From positions 496,001 to 560,000 of the forward strand of contig NZ_SCOL01000002.1 of assembly GCF_005503015.1 (NCBI RefSeq): 64,000 nt of DNA. The letters run 5' to 3'. This DNA is from Bacillus sp. E(2018). Lineage in GTDB: Bacteria; Bacillota; Bacilli; Bacillales; Fictibacillaceae. A program made the translations under genes and the position numbers. Positions 26,070-34,541 of this stretch are shown here, in pieces (within the stretch, counting starts at the first letter, position 1; every line of letters starts with the position of its first letter). The notes below the pieces were generated by a model. It was not told the DNA's origin, made no database searches, and saw nothing but the letters and a program-made list of their open reading frames with translations.

Positions 26070-27635
26070 ATGATTTCACTTGATAAACAACATGATCCAC
26101 TCACTAACAAAAACTTGATAGCACACCTGAGAAAAAAGCACGCTCGTACAGATTCTATTGATATAAAATCTTTAGAGAATCTGTTCAAAGATTCTCTAAA
26201 AAAACATAGAAAACAGAATAGAAATTCTTTTGAATGGTTCAAATATGCAACAAAAAGTATGGTTATCAAGAAAGTTCGCTACAAAGCCGTTGAAACTACC
26301 GATTGGGATAAAGATGAACAAGATCGTATTTATCCAAGGTGGATTTCGAAGTTAAATGACCAGTACGAGATGCTTTATCGTTATATAAAAGAGGAAGTAA
26401 ACGTAGCAGACTATGGAGCAGTTGGAGACGGAATAACCGATAATACGGAGGCTTTTAAAAAAGCAATCGGCAAAGGAAGAGTTATTGTACGTATTCCAGA
26501 AGGAAAATTCATTACAAAAGGCATCAAATTGCCTTCGTGGACGATTCTTATAGGGGAAGGAAAGGGTAAAACGATCCTACAGTTACATGATGATTGTCCA
26601 AAAGCAGAATGGTTGATTACCAATAAGAATCATTTTAAAGGGAACCGAAACATAGCTGTTAAAGGAATGACGTTAGATTGGAACATCCAAAGGTTAGATT
26701 CAGAAGAAAAAACAAGTGCAGGAAACAATCGATCGAGCTGTTTAACTTTCGCTAACGTCACTTATGGCTGGATGTTTGACATAGAAGCTGTTAATCCAGG
26801 GCTACACGGGTTTGATGTATCCTCTTCTCTATATACTTACCTTGGGGACGGTACTCGTTCAAGAGGAGGAAGTAAATACATCTGGTTAGACAATCTCAAT
26901 GGCTACGGCTTCGGTGATGATGGTATTACGACACACCACAGTGAGTATATCTTTATTTCGAATTCCCATATGTGTGACCCAAGCGGCAGGTCCCATAAGA
27001 AAGGATTTTCGAACTCTAATGGCATTGAAATCGATGACGGTTCTCATAACGTTTGGCTTCTGAACAACTCAACAGCACGCTGCTTTGGAGGTGTTGAGGT
27101 TAAAGCACATCATAACGCTTCTGCCGCTTCAAACGTACACATTTATGGGCATCTATCGGTAAATGATAACCGATCCTACAATTTTCGTCATATCGGCCAT
27201 CATAAGGATATGGATCCAGAATCGAAAACAGCTCATCATATCTCAGCAACGAATCTCTTTAGCATCGCGCCTATTTTTACAGAGCTCTACAAAGATTCAA
27301 CACCTCGTGGCCTCGTGGTATCAGGCTATAATCATGTTGTTATCAATGGTTTAACCGTTTTAGGCGATCGCACATATAACTATGATGGGCATCCGGTAAT
27401 CGCCATTCAATATCGTGCTCATAACGTAATCTTGAACGATGTTATCGTAAAAGATTTTACAACCTCTGGACCGGCAGTAAAAGTATATGGAGGACCTCAT
27501 CGTGCCAATGATGTAACATTAAAAGGCATTCGTTGCGATCATTATTTTACAAAAGCAATAGATATTGCTTCAGATATTGAGCAAGCTGTGGCTGATGAGA
27601 TTGTTATAGAAAAAGAGACATCTAGCACTACGTAG
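26070..27635 (+). CDS. Parallel beta-helix (pectate-lyase-3 type) protein
   Basis: 521 aa from ATG 26070 (GAGGTGA 7 nt upstream). No signal peptide. A charged helical N-terminus (to about residue 110) precedes the beta-helix, which opens with the characteristic VADYGAVGDGITDNTEAFKKAI and shows repeated coils up to residue 500 (NGIEIDDGSHNVWLLNNSTARCFGGVEVKAHHNA). The fold is shared by polysaccharide lyases, GH28 enzymes and phage tail spikes. The many His/Asp-rich turns suggest carbohydrate binding or cleavage; the substrate is unknown. Divergent from the par cassette; its leader overlaps the iteron region. Confidence 0.78.
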   Translation: MISLDKQHDPLTNKNLIAHLRKKHARTDSIDIKSLENLFKDSLKKHRKQNRNSFEWFKYATKSMVIKKVRYKAVETTDWDKDEQDRIYPRWISKLNDQYEMLYRYIKEEVNVADYGAVGDGITDNTEAFKKAIGKGRVIVRIPEGKFITKGIKLPSWTILIGEGKGKTILQLHDDCPKAEWLITNKNHFKGNRNIAVKGMTLDWNIQRLDSEEKTSAGNNRSSCLTFANVTYGWMFDIEAVNPGLHGFDVSSSLYTYLGDGTRSRGGSKYIWLDNLNGYGFGDDGITTHHSEYIFISNSHMCDPSGRSHKKGFSNSNGIEIDDGSHNVWLLNNSTARCFGGVEVKAHHNASAASNVHIYGHLSVNDNRSYNFRHIGHHKDMDPESKTAHHISATNLFSIAPIFTELYKDSTPRGLVVSGYNHVVINGLTVLGDRTYNYDGHPVIAIQYRAHNVILNDVIVKDFTTSGPAVKVYGGPHRANDVTLKGIRCDHYFTKAIDIASDIEQAVADEIVIEKETSSTT

Positions 27636-27645
27636 ATGTCTCTTT
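27613..27645. terminator. Terminator, overlapping the 3' end of the beta-helix gene
   Basis: AAGAGACATCTA and TAGATGTCTCTTT arms span the stop codon; A/T flanks on both sides serve the convergent GNAT gene too. Confidence 0.8.
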
Positions 27646-27652
27646 CCCTTTG

Positions 27653-28192
27653 TTATAGGACTTTTTCAAGTTGAATGTCTAATGGTTCTCTTTTGAAGAT
27701 ACGCTCATTCACTTCTTCTGCCGGTGAACACCCTACAGCGCGATAAAACGATTGTGATTCAATAGACGGATGCGCTGCAATATAGAGTTTCTTACTACCG
27801 AGCTTCTTCGCTTCTTGGCAGCAAAGAGCAAAAAGCTTCTTCCCTATCCCCATACCCCTCACACCATTTGAGACATGCAGGTAAGGCAGCTCTACGTATT
27901 GCGTATCGGAACCAAAGCGTTCACTTTCAACATTCGCAAATCCTACTACCTGCTTCTGTTTCCATGCTGCAGCAACTACTCCCCCGCTTCTTACACATCT
28001 TCTTAACTCTTGAATGACCTGAACCTTTCTTTCAGGCGTCCAGTCATCGATAAAATAATCATCCTTCATTTTGTAGTCTTTATCCTCTACATACCAAACC
28101 TGCTTTGTTTCCTGATATCGGTTGAATTCATTTAGGAAATCATCCGTTAGTTCCATCATGCTTATCGTTTTACATGTGACTGAGTTCTTCAT
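27653..28192 (-). CDS. GNAT family acetyltransferase
   Basis: 179 aa GNAT fold; acetyl-CoA motif A is visible as YLHVSNGVRGMGIGKKLFALCCQEAK (about residues 113-138), followed by AHPSIESQSFYRAVGC (motif B). Substrate unknown. It starts 13 nt after the MutS2-like gene stop on the same strand, so it is probably co-transcribed with it and under the same leader. Acetyltransferases next to ribosome-protection genes can be resistance enzymes, but nothing in the sequence fixes that here. Confidence 0.85.
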   Translation of the reverse strand: MKNSVTCKTISMMELTDDFLNEFNRYQETKQVWYVEDKDYKMKDDYFIDDWTPERKVQVIQELRRCVRSGGVVAAAWKQKQVVGFANVESERFGSDTQYVELPYLHVSNGVRGMGIGKKLFALCCQEAKKLGSKKLYIAAHPSIESQSFYRAVGCSPAEEVNERIFKREPLDIQLEKVL

Positions 28193-28205
28193 TTATCTCC
28201 CTCAC

Positions 28206-30158
28206 TTAGTGATCTTCCCTCTCGATAGAAAGGCCTTCAACATGACGTTTTTTCATGGAATTATTCTTTTTTCTATTTTCTTTTGATTCAAATACAATGT
28301 CCATATCATAATTATCTGGATACAGCATTTTACTCTCAATATGGAGTTTAAGGCGCTTTTTATGAATGATATGTTTACTTTCTCCAACCAATACACCAAG
28401 TTCTCCATGATCATTCTCTAACTTGTAGACAATTCCTGCAGCTTGAAGACTTGAAACAAACACGCGATCACCGATATCATAAATCTCCCCAGCTTGCTCT
28501 TCCGACCTTCGTGGTTTATCCGATTGTTTTTTAACTTTTGACAGCGCTTTGTTTCGTAATTCATTAATTTTTTCATACTCATCTGTGGAAAACATCAAGG
28601 TATCATCTTTATCCACATGTGGATAACTTTCTTTACCTGTAATTAGTTGTGCACGGTGGATAATTTCATCGTCCATCCCCAACTTCTTTGCGATTGAGAA
28701 AGCCTGACTCTTCCCTGCTTTACCGATGATTAAAGAATACGTAGGCTGAAGCGTCTCAAGATTAAATTCCATCGATCCATTTTCAAATCCAGGTGTAACT
28801 CCAGCGAATTCCTTTATTTCACTATAATGAGTGGTTGCTAAGATCATACTTCCTTTGCTGTACAATCTTTCAAGGATAGCAACAGCAAGCCCCATTCCTT
28901 CAGAAGGATCCGTTCCAGCCCCTAGTTCGTCTAGGATTACTAAATCCTGTGGTCCTGCATCTTTTAAAATAGAGATGATTGTTGTCATATGGGAAGAAAA
29001 CGTACTTAATGATTGTTCGATACTTTGCCCGTCTCCAATATCTACAAATACGTCTCTGAATACGGCAAATTCACTACCTTTCTCAACAGGTACATGCAGC
29101 CCGGTTTGAACCATTAATGTTAATAAACCTACTGTTTTGATAGCTACCGTCTTTCCACCCGTATTAGGTCCAGTGATGATGAGTGACTGATAGTTTATGC
29201 CAAGATTAAAATGCAGTGGTACACATTTTTCACCGATCAGAGGATGTTTGCCGTTTACAATCTTTATTCTGTTCTCTTGATTTAACGCTACTGATTTGGC
29301 ATCTAGCGTTCTGCTATACTTCGCTTTTGCAAAAATAAAATCGTAATGAATCATCGCTTCGATTGTAATATGCAATTCCCTTTCGTAACTCGCAACCATA
29401 CCTGTCAGCACGCCTAGAATCATAGAGATCTCGATCTCCTCTTCTGCTCTAAGCATACTGATTTCGGTTTGAAGTTTACGAATATCATGTGGTTCTATAT
29501 ACACGGTAGCGCCACTTGAGGAACTATCAAGTACTTGACCGTCAATATTACGCTTGTATTTGCTCTTAACCGGAATAACATAACGACCATCTCTCATGGA
29601 AACGATCTGATCTTGCAGCATATCACGGTAAACCGAGGACTTCATCATGTTATCGAGCTTAGACTTAATTCTTTCTTCAACAACGGTAATCTTTTTTCTT
29701 ACTTTCAACAAAGTTTTACTAGCATGATCATCTACTCCACCGTTACGAATACAACGATAGATCTCCTCTTTTAAATCACTTAGGTCAAACATAGAGTACG
29801 CATAAGAAGAGACGCCGGGTCCTACAGAAGCTTTGTCTTTCATAAATCGCTGCATCCGGCTCACGTTTTCTAGAAGTCCGAATATTAATGTGAGTTGTTC
29901 GGGAGATAGATTCAATCCCTTTTTCGGTATCTCTAGAACTTGCTCCAAACCGTTGAGATTAGCGATCGGAACACTCGCACTCTTCTCTAAAATGCGTTTT
30001 GCTTCCGTCGTATCGAGCATCCATGATTGAATCACAGACAGGTTTGAAGAAGGTTTAAGTTTTTCTATTTGTTCTTTTGTGGCTCTATTTAATGCAAAAG
30101 ACGCAAGTTGTTCTTTAATTTTGTTATATTCAAGCATGTTTATGGTTTGTGTATTCAA
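28206..30158 (-). CDS. MutS2-like ATPase lacking the C-terminal Smr domain
   Basis: 650 aa from TTG 30158 (GGAGG 8 nt upstream). MutS core/lever region (about residues 1-280) with the MutS2-type DGRYVIPVKSKYKRNIDGQVLDSSSSGATVYIEP block, then the ABC ATPase: Walker A GPNTGGKT (about 315-322), signature/SLSTFSSHM, Walker B VILDELGAGTDPSEG. Full MutS2 of bacilli is about 785 aa and ends in an Smr nuclease domain; here only a KOW-like segment (YDIGDRVFVSSLQAAGIVYKL) and a basic tail follow. MutS2 of B. subtilis is linked to collided-ribosome rescue. Preceded by an attenuator-like leader. Confidence 0.88.
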   Translation of the reverse strand: MNTQTINMLEYNKIKEQLASFALNRATKEQIEKLKPSSNLSVIQSWMLDTTEAKRILEKSASVPIANLNGLEQVLEIPKKGLNLSPEQLTLIFGLLENVSRMQRFMKDKASVGPGVSSYAYSMFDLSDLKEEIYRCIRNGGVDDHASKTLLKVRKKITVVEERIKSKLDNMMKSSVYRDMLQDQIVSMRDGRYVIPVKSKYKRNIDGQVLDSSSSGATVYIEPHDIRKLQTEISMLRAEEEIEISMILGVLTGMVASYERELHITIEAMIHYDFIFAKAKYSRTLDAKSVALNQENRIKIVNGKHPLIGEKCVPLHFNLGINYQSLIITGPNTGGKTVAIKTVGLLTLMVQTGLHVPVEKGSEFAVFRDVFVDIGDGQSIEQSLSTFSSHMTTIISILKDAGPQDLVILDELGAGTDPSEGMGLAVAILERLYSKGSMILATTHYSEIKEFAGVTPGFENGSMEFNLETLQPTYSLIIGKAGKSQAFSIAKKLGMDDEIIHRAQLITGKESYPHVDKDDTLMFSTDEYEKINELRNKALSKVKKQSDKPRRSEEQAGEIYDIGDRVFVSSLQAAGIVYKLENDHGELGVLVGESKHIIHKKRLKLHIESKMLYPDNYDMDIVFESKENRKKNNSMKKRHVEGLSIEREDH

Positions 30159-30252
30159 TGGAACTACCTCCAAAATTTTTAATAGCAAAAACAAGTTATC
30201 TTAAAGAATTGTTTATTATCCCTCCTCTTAACAGAGGCCAGGAACTGCCAAT

Positions 30253-30286
30253 AAAAAAAGACAGAAATGAACATGTCATTTCTGCC
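30253..30286 (-). terminator. Leader terminator T2
   Basis: Minus strand GGCAGAAATGA-catgt-TCATTTCTGTC followed by seven T; lies upstream of the MutS2-like start, so it must be read through for expression. Confidence 0.85.
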
Positions 30287-30317
30287 TCATAGATAGACTT
30301 CACCCTAAAAAATGCAT

Positions 30318-30345
30318 AAAAAAATCGGCTCATAAGAAGAGTCCG
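30318..30345 (-). terminator. Leader terminator T1
   Basis: Minus strand CGGACTC-ttcttat-GAGCCG then ATTTTTTT. One bulged base, shorter stem than T2. Confidence 0.6.
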
Positions 30346-30478
30346 CAGCATCAAGGGGTTGAGTATGATGGCTTGTATCTGACCGCTGTTCTTAACTATT
30401 GGTGGCAAACAAAAGACATAACAAATAAACCGGACAATCCGTTTCATTTTTCTTTTGTAGACCGATATCCAAATTGTT

Positions 30479-30502
30479 TTAGTTAAGAACGACAACGCTC
30501 AC
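30479..30502 (-). CDS. Putative leader peptide of 7 codons
   Basis: GTG-initiated MSVVVLN, with AAGGGATGG about 9 nt upstream. Its end overlaps one arm of the leader stem described for 30253-30530. No independent coding evidence is possible at this size. Confidence 0.4.
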   Translation of the reverse strand: MSVVVLN

Positions 30503-30534
30503 AAACACACCATCCCTTCCATTGAATTACCATT

Positions 30535-30563
30535 ATCATATGTAATTGTTTTACAGTTGTCAA
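30535..30563 (-). promoter_or_regulatory. SigA-type promoter of the MutS2-like leader
   Basis: Minus strand TTGACA, 17 nt, TATGAT; consensus -35 and near-consensus -10, just downstream of the rlmN terminator. Confidence 0.75.
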
Positions 30564-30567
30564 CTTA

Positions 30568-30599
30568 ATAAAAAAGACCAGTTAAAGAAACCGGTCTCT
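30568..30599 (-). terminator. Terminator of the rlmN-family unit
   Basis: Minus strand AGACCGGTT-tcttt-AACTGGTCT (one mismatch) followed by TTTTTT. Confidence 0.8.
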
Positions 30600-30636
30600 T
30601 TTCATTAGGCTGTTTTCGAATTCAATGCTGCTTTTG

Positions 30637-30741
30637 AAATATATAATTGGACAGATTATTGGCTGAAATGGACAGATTACGGTGCAGATTGGACAGATTA
30701 TGTGGCCAATCGGACAGATTAATCTTTGAATCAGACAGATT
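30637..30741 (-). repeat. 21-nt phased degenerate repeat array C (5 units)
   Basis: Read on the minus strand, five units begin with AATCTGTCCRATY, the same consensus as array A; their cores on the plus strand start at 30649, 30670, 30691, 30712 and 30733, exactly 21 nt apart. It lies downstream of the rlmN-family gene and before its terminator, so it is probably transcribed as 3' UTR. Confidence 0.9.
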
Positions 30742-30854
30742 ATTGTCATCATCAACAAAACTACCTCTCTATAGGAGCAGTTTTATTGTGTAAACAGACA
30801 TATGGCTAGCGCGCAAACACCTCAAAGTGTGCTTACTGTCGACTTTTTGAATTT

Positions 30855-30938
30855 TACTGTCCATTTTCGATGAAATACTGTCCACTTTTAAACATTTACT
30901 GTCTACTTGGCCATTTTTACTGTCCACTTCCATTCACC
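30855..30938 (+). repeat. 21-nt phased degenerate repeat array D (4 units)
   Basis: Units start at 30855, 30876, 30897 and 30918, exactly 21 nt apart, with conserved half TACTGTCCACTTTT and a variable remainder. It shares the CTGTCCA core with arrays A and C but runs in the opposite direction to C, 113 nt away. It sits just downstream of the rlmN-family stop codon. Confidence 0.88.
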
Positions 30939-30967
30939 ACGCACTTTTAGGAGTAAACAGCCTTCCA

Positions 30968-32047
30968 TTAAGACTTAATCGATTGATCTTTATCCTTCTT
31001 GATCTGTTTACTTCTTAACTGTCCGCAAGCCGCATCGATATCTGTACCGTGCTCTTGGCGAATCTTACAGTTGATACCGTTCTTCTTAAGCGTATCGTAA
31101 AACGCAAGAACCGATTCTTGGTCACTTCGTTGATACTGACTGTGCTCATCGACTGGGTTATATGGGATTAAGTTGATATATGTTTTTTTCTTTTTATCTT
31201 GGAAAAGAGCTGCTAGTTCAACCGCTTCTTCTACATGATCATTTACATCTTTTAATAAAATATATTCAATCGTAATCCTGCGATTTGTTTTCTCGATATA
31301 ATAGTTAATCGCATCCATCAGCTTTTCTACAGGGAAAGCTCGATTGATCTTCATAATTTTTGTACGCAGTTCATTGTTCGGTGCATGAAGGGATAAAGCG
31401 AGATTTACAGGAATGTTCACATCTGCAAACTCGTACATTTTATTTACGATCCCGCTCGTAGACACTGTAATATGCCTTGATCCGATCGCTAAACCTTTTT
31501 GATCAATCATGATCTTAAGAAAATCAATCATGTTCTGGAAGTTATCAAAAGGCTCACCAATTCCCATTACAACGATATGACTTACCTTTTCTCCCTCACC
31601 GGCAGCGTCTAAATGATGCTGCACGTTCATGATCTGCTCTACAATTTCCCCACTTGATAGATCTCTTGTTTTCGTTAACAGACCACTTGCGCAAAAACTG
31701 CAGCCAATGTTGCAACCGACTTGAGTGGTTACGCATACCGATAAACCGTATTTGTGTCTCATCAGTACAGTTTCGATCAAGTTGCCATCATTTAATTTAA
31801 AGAGAAATTTTACCGTTCCATCAGATGCTTCCTGCTTAACGTGCTCCTGAAGCGTTTGAATGGTAAAGTTTTCGGTTAATAAATCAATACAATCTGCTTT
31901 GATATCGACCATGTCCGAAAACGTGGTTACTCGCTCTCTATATAAATAGTTCCAAACTTGTGAAGCACGATAAGGTTTATAGCCATGCTGCCCAAGCCAT
32001 TCGGTTAGTTGTTCTATCGTTAATCCATAAATGGAATTTTTGTTCAT
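30968..32047 (-). CDS. rlmN: RlmN/Cfr family radical SAM rRNA methyltransferase
   Basis: 359 aa. Family enzymes methylate A2503 of 23S rRNA (RlmN at C2, Cfr at C8). Radical SAM cluster motif [11 protein letters not shown]-binding [11 protein letters not shown]; conserved C-terminal Cys in [12 protein letters not shown]. The N-terminal accessory domain ([36 protein letters not shown]) is the RlmN type, which favours RlmN over Cfr. The gene is not in the usual rlmN neighbourhood (prpC-prkC), so it may be a second copy. AGAGGT lies 9 nt before the ATG. Arrays C and D follow it. Confidence 0.87.
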   Translation of the reverse strand: MNKNSIYGLTIEQLTEWLGQHGYKPYRASQVWNYLYRERVTTFSDMVDIKADCIDLLTENFTIQTLQEHVKQEASDGTVKFLFKLNDGNLIETVLMRHKYGLSVCVTTQVGCNIGCSFCASGLLTKTRDLSSGEIVEQIMNVQHHLDAAGEGEKVSHIVVMGIGEPFDNFQNMIDFLKIMIDQKGLAIGSRHITVSTSGIVNKMYEFADVNIPVNLALSLHAPNNELRTKIMKINRAFPVEKLMDAINYYIEKTNRRITIEYILLKDVNDHVEEAVELAALFQDKKKKTYINLIPYNPVDEHSQYQRSDQESVLAFYDTLKKNGINCKIRQEHGTDIDAACGQLRSKQIKKDKDQSIKS

Positions 32048-32312
32048 GTAAAAAGACCTCTTTTCACTACCTGTAAACTTATTCTTCTATAGTACTAAAA
32101 ATTTCCCTATGTACACAACGGTTGAGCTTCTTTCCCAGCACCTTACAATTTTTTTATTTTTTTGAGCATACTACGTAAGTAAATTTCCGCACTACTTTTA
32201 TACACTTTTTATACCCTATTTATGCATAGATATAAGCCATTATGCCCATATAGGGTGTAATTTCCATTTACGTATGCATAAGAACCTGTAATAATAGATA
32301 AGCCGAAAACTT

Positions 32313-32342
32313 TTGACAATAATAAATATTTCAAAGTATTAT
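32313..32342 (+). promoter_or_regulatory. Promoter of the peptide transporter gene
   Basis: TTGACA, 18 nt, TATTAT, about 29 nt before the start codon. The rest of the 323-nt divergent gap (32048-32312) is AT-rich and shows nothing else clear. Confidence 0.65.
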
Positions 32343-32370
32343 ATTTAATGTACTAAGAGGAGGTTGTCAT

Positions 32371-33864
32371 ATGTCAGACATCAATAGACAGAAAATTGTG
32401 GATAGTGTCCCGCAAAAAGGCTTTTTTGGACACCCTAAAGGATTATTCACACTTTTCTTCACAGAGTTTTGGGAGCGCTTTTCTTACTACGGAATGCGTG
32501 CAATCCTAATTTACTACATGTACTATGAAGTTTCAAAAGGTGGTCTAGGGATTGAAGAGTCCACTGCACTAGCAATCATGTCCATTTATGGTTCACTCGT
32601 ATATATGTCCGGTGTAATCGGTGGTTGGTTAGCAGACAGAGTTTTTGGTACTTCTAGAGCGTTATTCTATGGTGGTATTTTGATCATGATTGGTCATATC
32701 GTCCTAGCTGTATTACCAGGCGATCTGACTATGCTGTTTATTTCCATGGTCTTTATCGTTTTAGGTACAGGTTTACTTAAACCTAACGTATCCAGTGTTG
32801 TTGGTGATATTTATGCTCCTGGCGATACTCGTCGCGATGCAGGTTTCTCTATCTTCTACATGGGGATCAACCTGGGTGCCTTCATATCTCCATTAATCGT
32901 TGGGGAAGTTGCTAAAAAGAGCTTCCACTTAGGTTTTGGTATTGCAGCAGTTGGTATGTTATTAGGACTAATCGTATTTGCTGTGACGAAGAAAAAGAAT
33001 CTTGGGCTTGCAGGTACGTATGTGCCTAACCCATTAACTCCAGCTGAGAAGAAGAAAGTATCAATTATCGTTGGTATTTCCGCAGTTGTACTAGCTGTTA
33101 TCTTAGGAACAACAATTCCAGCAGGTATTTTCACACTTGAAGTATTCATTACACTAGTTGGTATTTTTGGTATCGCGATTCCTACTATCTATTTCGTGGT
33201 TATGTATCGCAGTCCAAAAACAACGTCAGACGAGCGTTCACGTATTATTGCTTACATCCCGCTATTCATCGCTGCTGTTATGTTCTGGGCGATCCAAGAA
33301 CAAGGTTCAACAATCCTTGCAGCTTATGCGGACAAGCGTACAGATTTAACATTTGCAGGACTTGAGATTTCACCAGCTTGGTTCCAATCTCTAAATCCAT
33401 TATTCATCATTACACTTGCTCCACTATTCGCATGGATGTGGGTGAAACTTGGTACACGTCAACCGTCAGTACCTAAGAAATTTGCACTGAGCTTGTTATT
33501 TGCTGGATTATCTTTCTTAGTTATTCTTCTTCCTGCTTATTTTGGTGGAGAAGATTCACTAGTAAGTCCATTATGGTTAGTGCTTAGTTACTTTATCGTT
33601 GTTATCGGTGAGCTTCTATTGTCTCCAGTAGGACTTTCTGCAACAACAAAGCTTGCTCCAGCAGCGTTCTCTGCACAAACAATGAGCTTATGGTTCTTAG
33701 CAAGTGCAGCTGCACAAGCAATCAACGCACAAATCGTTAAGTTCTACTCTGCAGATACAGAAATGATGTACTTCGGTACGATCGGTGGAGCTGCGATTGT
33801 GTTATCACTTATCCTATTCGTCATCTCACCTAAGATTCAAGAGAAGATGAAAGGTATTCGTTAA
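32371..33864 (+). CDS. dtpT: Di-/tripeptide:proton symporter (POT/PTR family)
   Basis: 497 aa, 12-14 membrane helices. Imports di- and tripeptides with protons. Signature motifs: ExxERFxYYG near the N-terminus (FWERFSYYGMRAIL, about residues 34-47), GGWLADRVFG, and the PTR2 signature GDIYAPGDTRRDAGFSIFYMGINLGAF (about 150-176), with QEQGSTI in the second half. GAGGAGG lies 7 nt before the ATG; a strong terminator follows. Equivalent to B. subtilis DtpT (YclF). Confidence 0.93.
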   Translation: MSDINRQKIVDSVPQKGFFGHPKGLFTLFFTEFWERFSYYGMRAILIYYMYYEVSKGGLGIEESTALAIMSIYGSLVYMSGVIGGWLADRVFGTSRALFYGGILIMIGHIVLAVLPGDLTMLFISMVFIVLGTGLLKPNVSSVVGDIYAPGDTRRDAGFSIFYMGINLGAFISPLIVGEVAKKSFHLGFGIAAVGMLLGLIVFAVTKKKNLGLAGTYVPNPLTPAEKKKVSIIVGISAVVLAVILGTTIPAGIFTLEVFITLVGIFGIAIPTIYFVVMYRSPKTTSDERSRIIAYIPLFIAAVMFWAIQEQGSTILAAYADKRTDLTFAGLEISPAWFQSLNPLFIITLAPLFAWMWVKLGTRQPSVPKKFALSLLFAGLSFLVILLPAYFGGEDSLVSPLWLVLSYFIVVIGELLLSPVGLSATTKLAPAAFSAQTMSLWFLASAAAQAINAQIVKFYSADTEMMYFGTIGGAAIVLSLILFVISPKIQEKMKGIR

Positions 33865-33870
33865 AATTTA

Positions 33871-33917
33871 AAACCACTGATGTGATGGTTCTCCATTATG
33901 TCAGTGGTTTTTTTTTG
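33871..33917 (+). terminator. Terminator after dtpT
   Basis: AAACCACTGA and TCAGTGGTTT arms followed by a run of T. Confidence 0.9.
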
Positions 33918-33926
33918 CTTAGAAGT

Positions 33927-34056
33927 AGTTGATCTCCGTTTCAGGTGCTCGCTTTCCGGGGGGCGTGCGGTGAGCCTCTTAGTGCCTTGCACTATTAAGA
34001 GTCTCACCTGTCCCGCTGATCCCCCAGGAGTCTCACACCTTACGCTTCAATCAACT
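33927..34056 (-). repeat. GC-rich intergenic repeat, copy R3
   Basis: 130 nt, ends AGTTGAT/ATCAACT, with CGCTTTCCGGGGGGCGTGCGGTGAGCC and GTCTCACCTGTCCC blocks. Inverted relative to R1. Directly downstream of the dtpT terminator. Confidence 0.9.
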
Positions 34057-34111
34057 TGTCAATGATGCCATTGTAAGCATAAACATCATGCTTTATCATT
34101 TAAACTTTTAC

Positions 34112-34142
34112 AAAAAAAAGAAGCTTATCAACTAAGCTTCTT
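34112..34142 (-). terminator. Terminator of the AraC/DUF1761 unit
   Basis: GAAGCTTA/AAGCTTC hairpin with eight A on the left (T-run on the minus strand). Confidence 0.8.
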
Positions 34143-34147
34143 CATTC

Positions 34148-34528
34148 TTAATTCATCCATCCATGCAACAATCCAAGTAAAATGAATATCACTAGGTGAT
34201 CTCCGATTGCAATGATAAAAGACTTCCTCGTCATTAGTCCAAAAAGTGCGTTTTTATAATAGACCAACGTAATCAAGATCCCAATGATGAGACCAATCAT
34301 GAGCCCTTCTGCTGCACTTGCAGCTCCCAGTAATCCAATAAGATAAGACATTAGGAATGAGCTAATGAAAGCAACAACTACAGAAAAAATGTATTTAAAT
34401 GGCCCTGTATCTCCGTTATCCTTTTTCTTTCCGAGGATCGTTGAATAGTAGATCCCTCCGTAGATCATATACAAAAGTCCCCCAGCGATAATTGCTGTCA
34501 TGTTTAATGGTACTCCGTTAAATTCCAT
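34148..34528 (-). CDS. DUF1761 family membrane protein
   Basis: 126 aa with four membrane segments (about residues 9-27, 46-67, 72-90, 104-122). The start MEFNGVPLNMTAIIAGGLLYM and the IYYS segment are typical of DUF1761. Function unknown. It begins 13 nt after the AraC/GyrI regulator gene on the same strand, so the regulator probably controls or is co-expressed with it. Confidence 0.78.
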   Translation of the reverse strand: MEFNGVPLNMTAIIAGGLLYMIYGGIYYSTILGKKKDNGDTGPFKYIFSVVVAFISSFLMSYLIGLLGAASAAEGLMIGLIIGILITLVYYKNALFGLMTRKSFIIAIGDHLVIFILLGLLHGWMN

Positions 34529-34541
34529 AATGGCCCCCTTG

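Larger units (their letters stand above)
30253..30530 (-). promoter_or_regulatory. Attenuator-like leader of the MutS2-like gene
   Basis: The transcript from the promoter at 30535-30563 would first meet a 7-codon ORF, whose last codons (GTTCTTAACT, 30481-30490) pair perfectly with AGTTAAGAAC (30388-30397). Then follow two intrinsic terminators: T1 at 30318-30345 (CGGACTC/GAGCCG, T7) and T2 at 30253-30286 (GGCAGAAATGA/TCATTTCTG, T7). About 95 nt separate T2 from the gene start. This is the layout of ribosome-stalling attenuators. No T-box sequence is visible. The mechanism is inference. Confidence 0.6.

Noticed and set aside
23889..27635. A prophage or integrated plasmid covering the par cassette and the beta-helix gene
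   Set aside because: No integrase, Rep, capsid or tail genes and no att-like duplications were seen; only the par cassette is plasmid-like.
30196..30495. A 99-codon minus-strand open frame upstream of the MutS2-like gene
   Set aside because: It runs through both leader terminators and has no Shine-Dalgarno; composition does not look like a protein. Treated as leader RNA.
30253..30530. T-box or known metabolite riboswitch before the MutS2-like gene
   Set aside because: No AGGGTGGNACCGCG element (only a short AGGGTG match) and no recognisable aptamer; the short ORF plus terminators fits attenuation better.
30968..32047. Calling the methylase Cfr
   Set aside because: The N-terminal accessory domain and overall sequence follow RlmN; Cfr lacks this N-terminal similarity.
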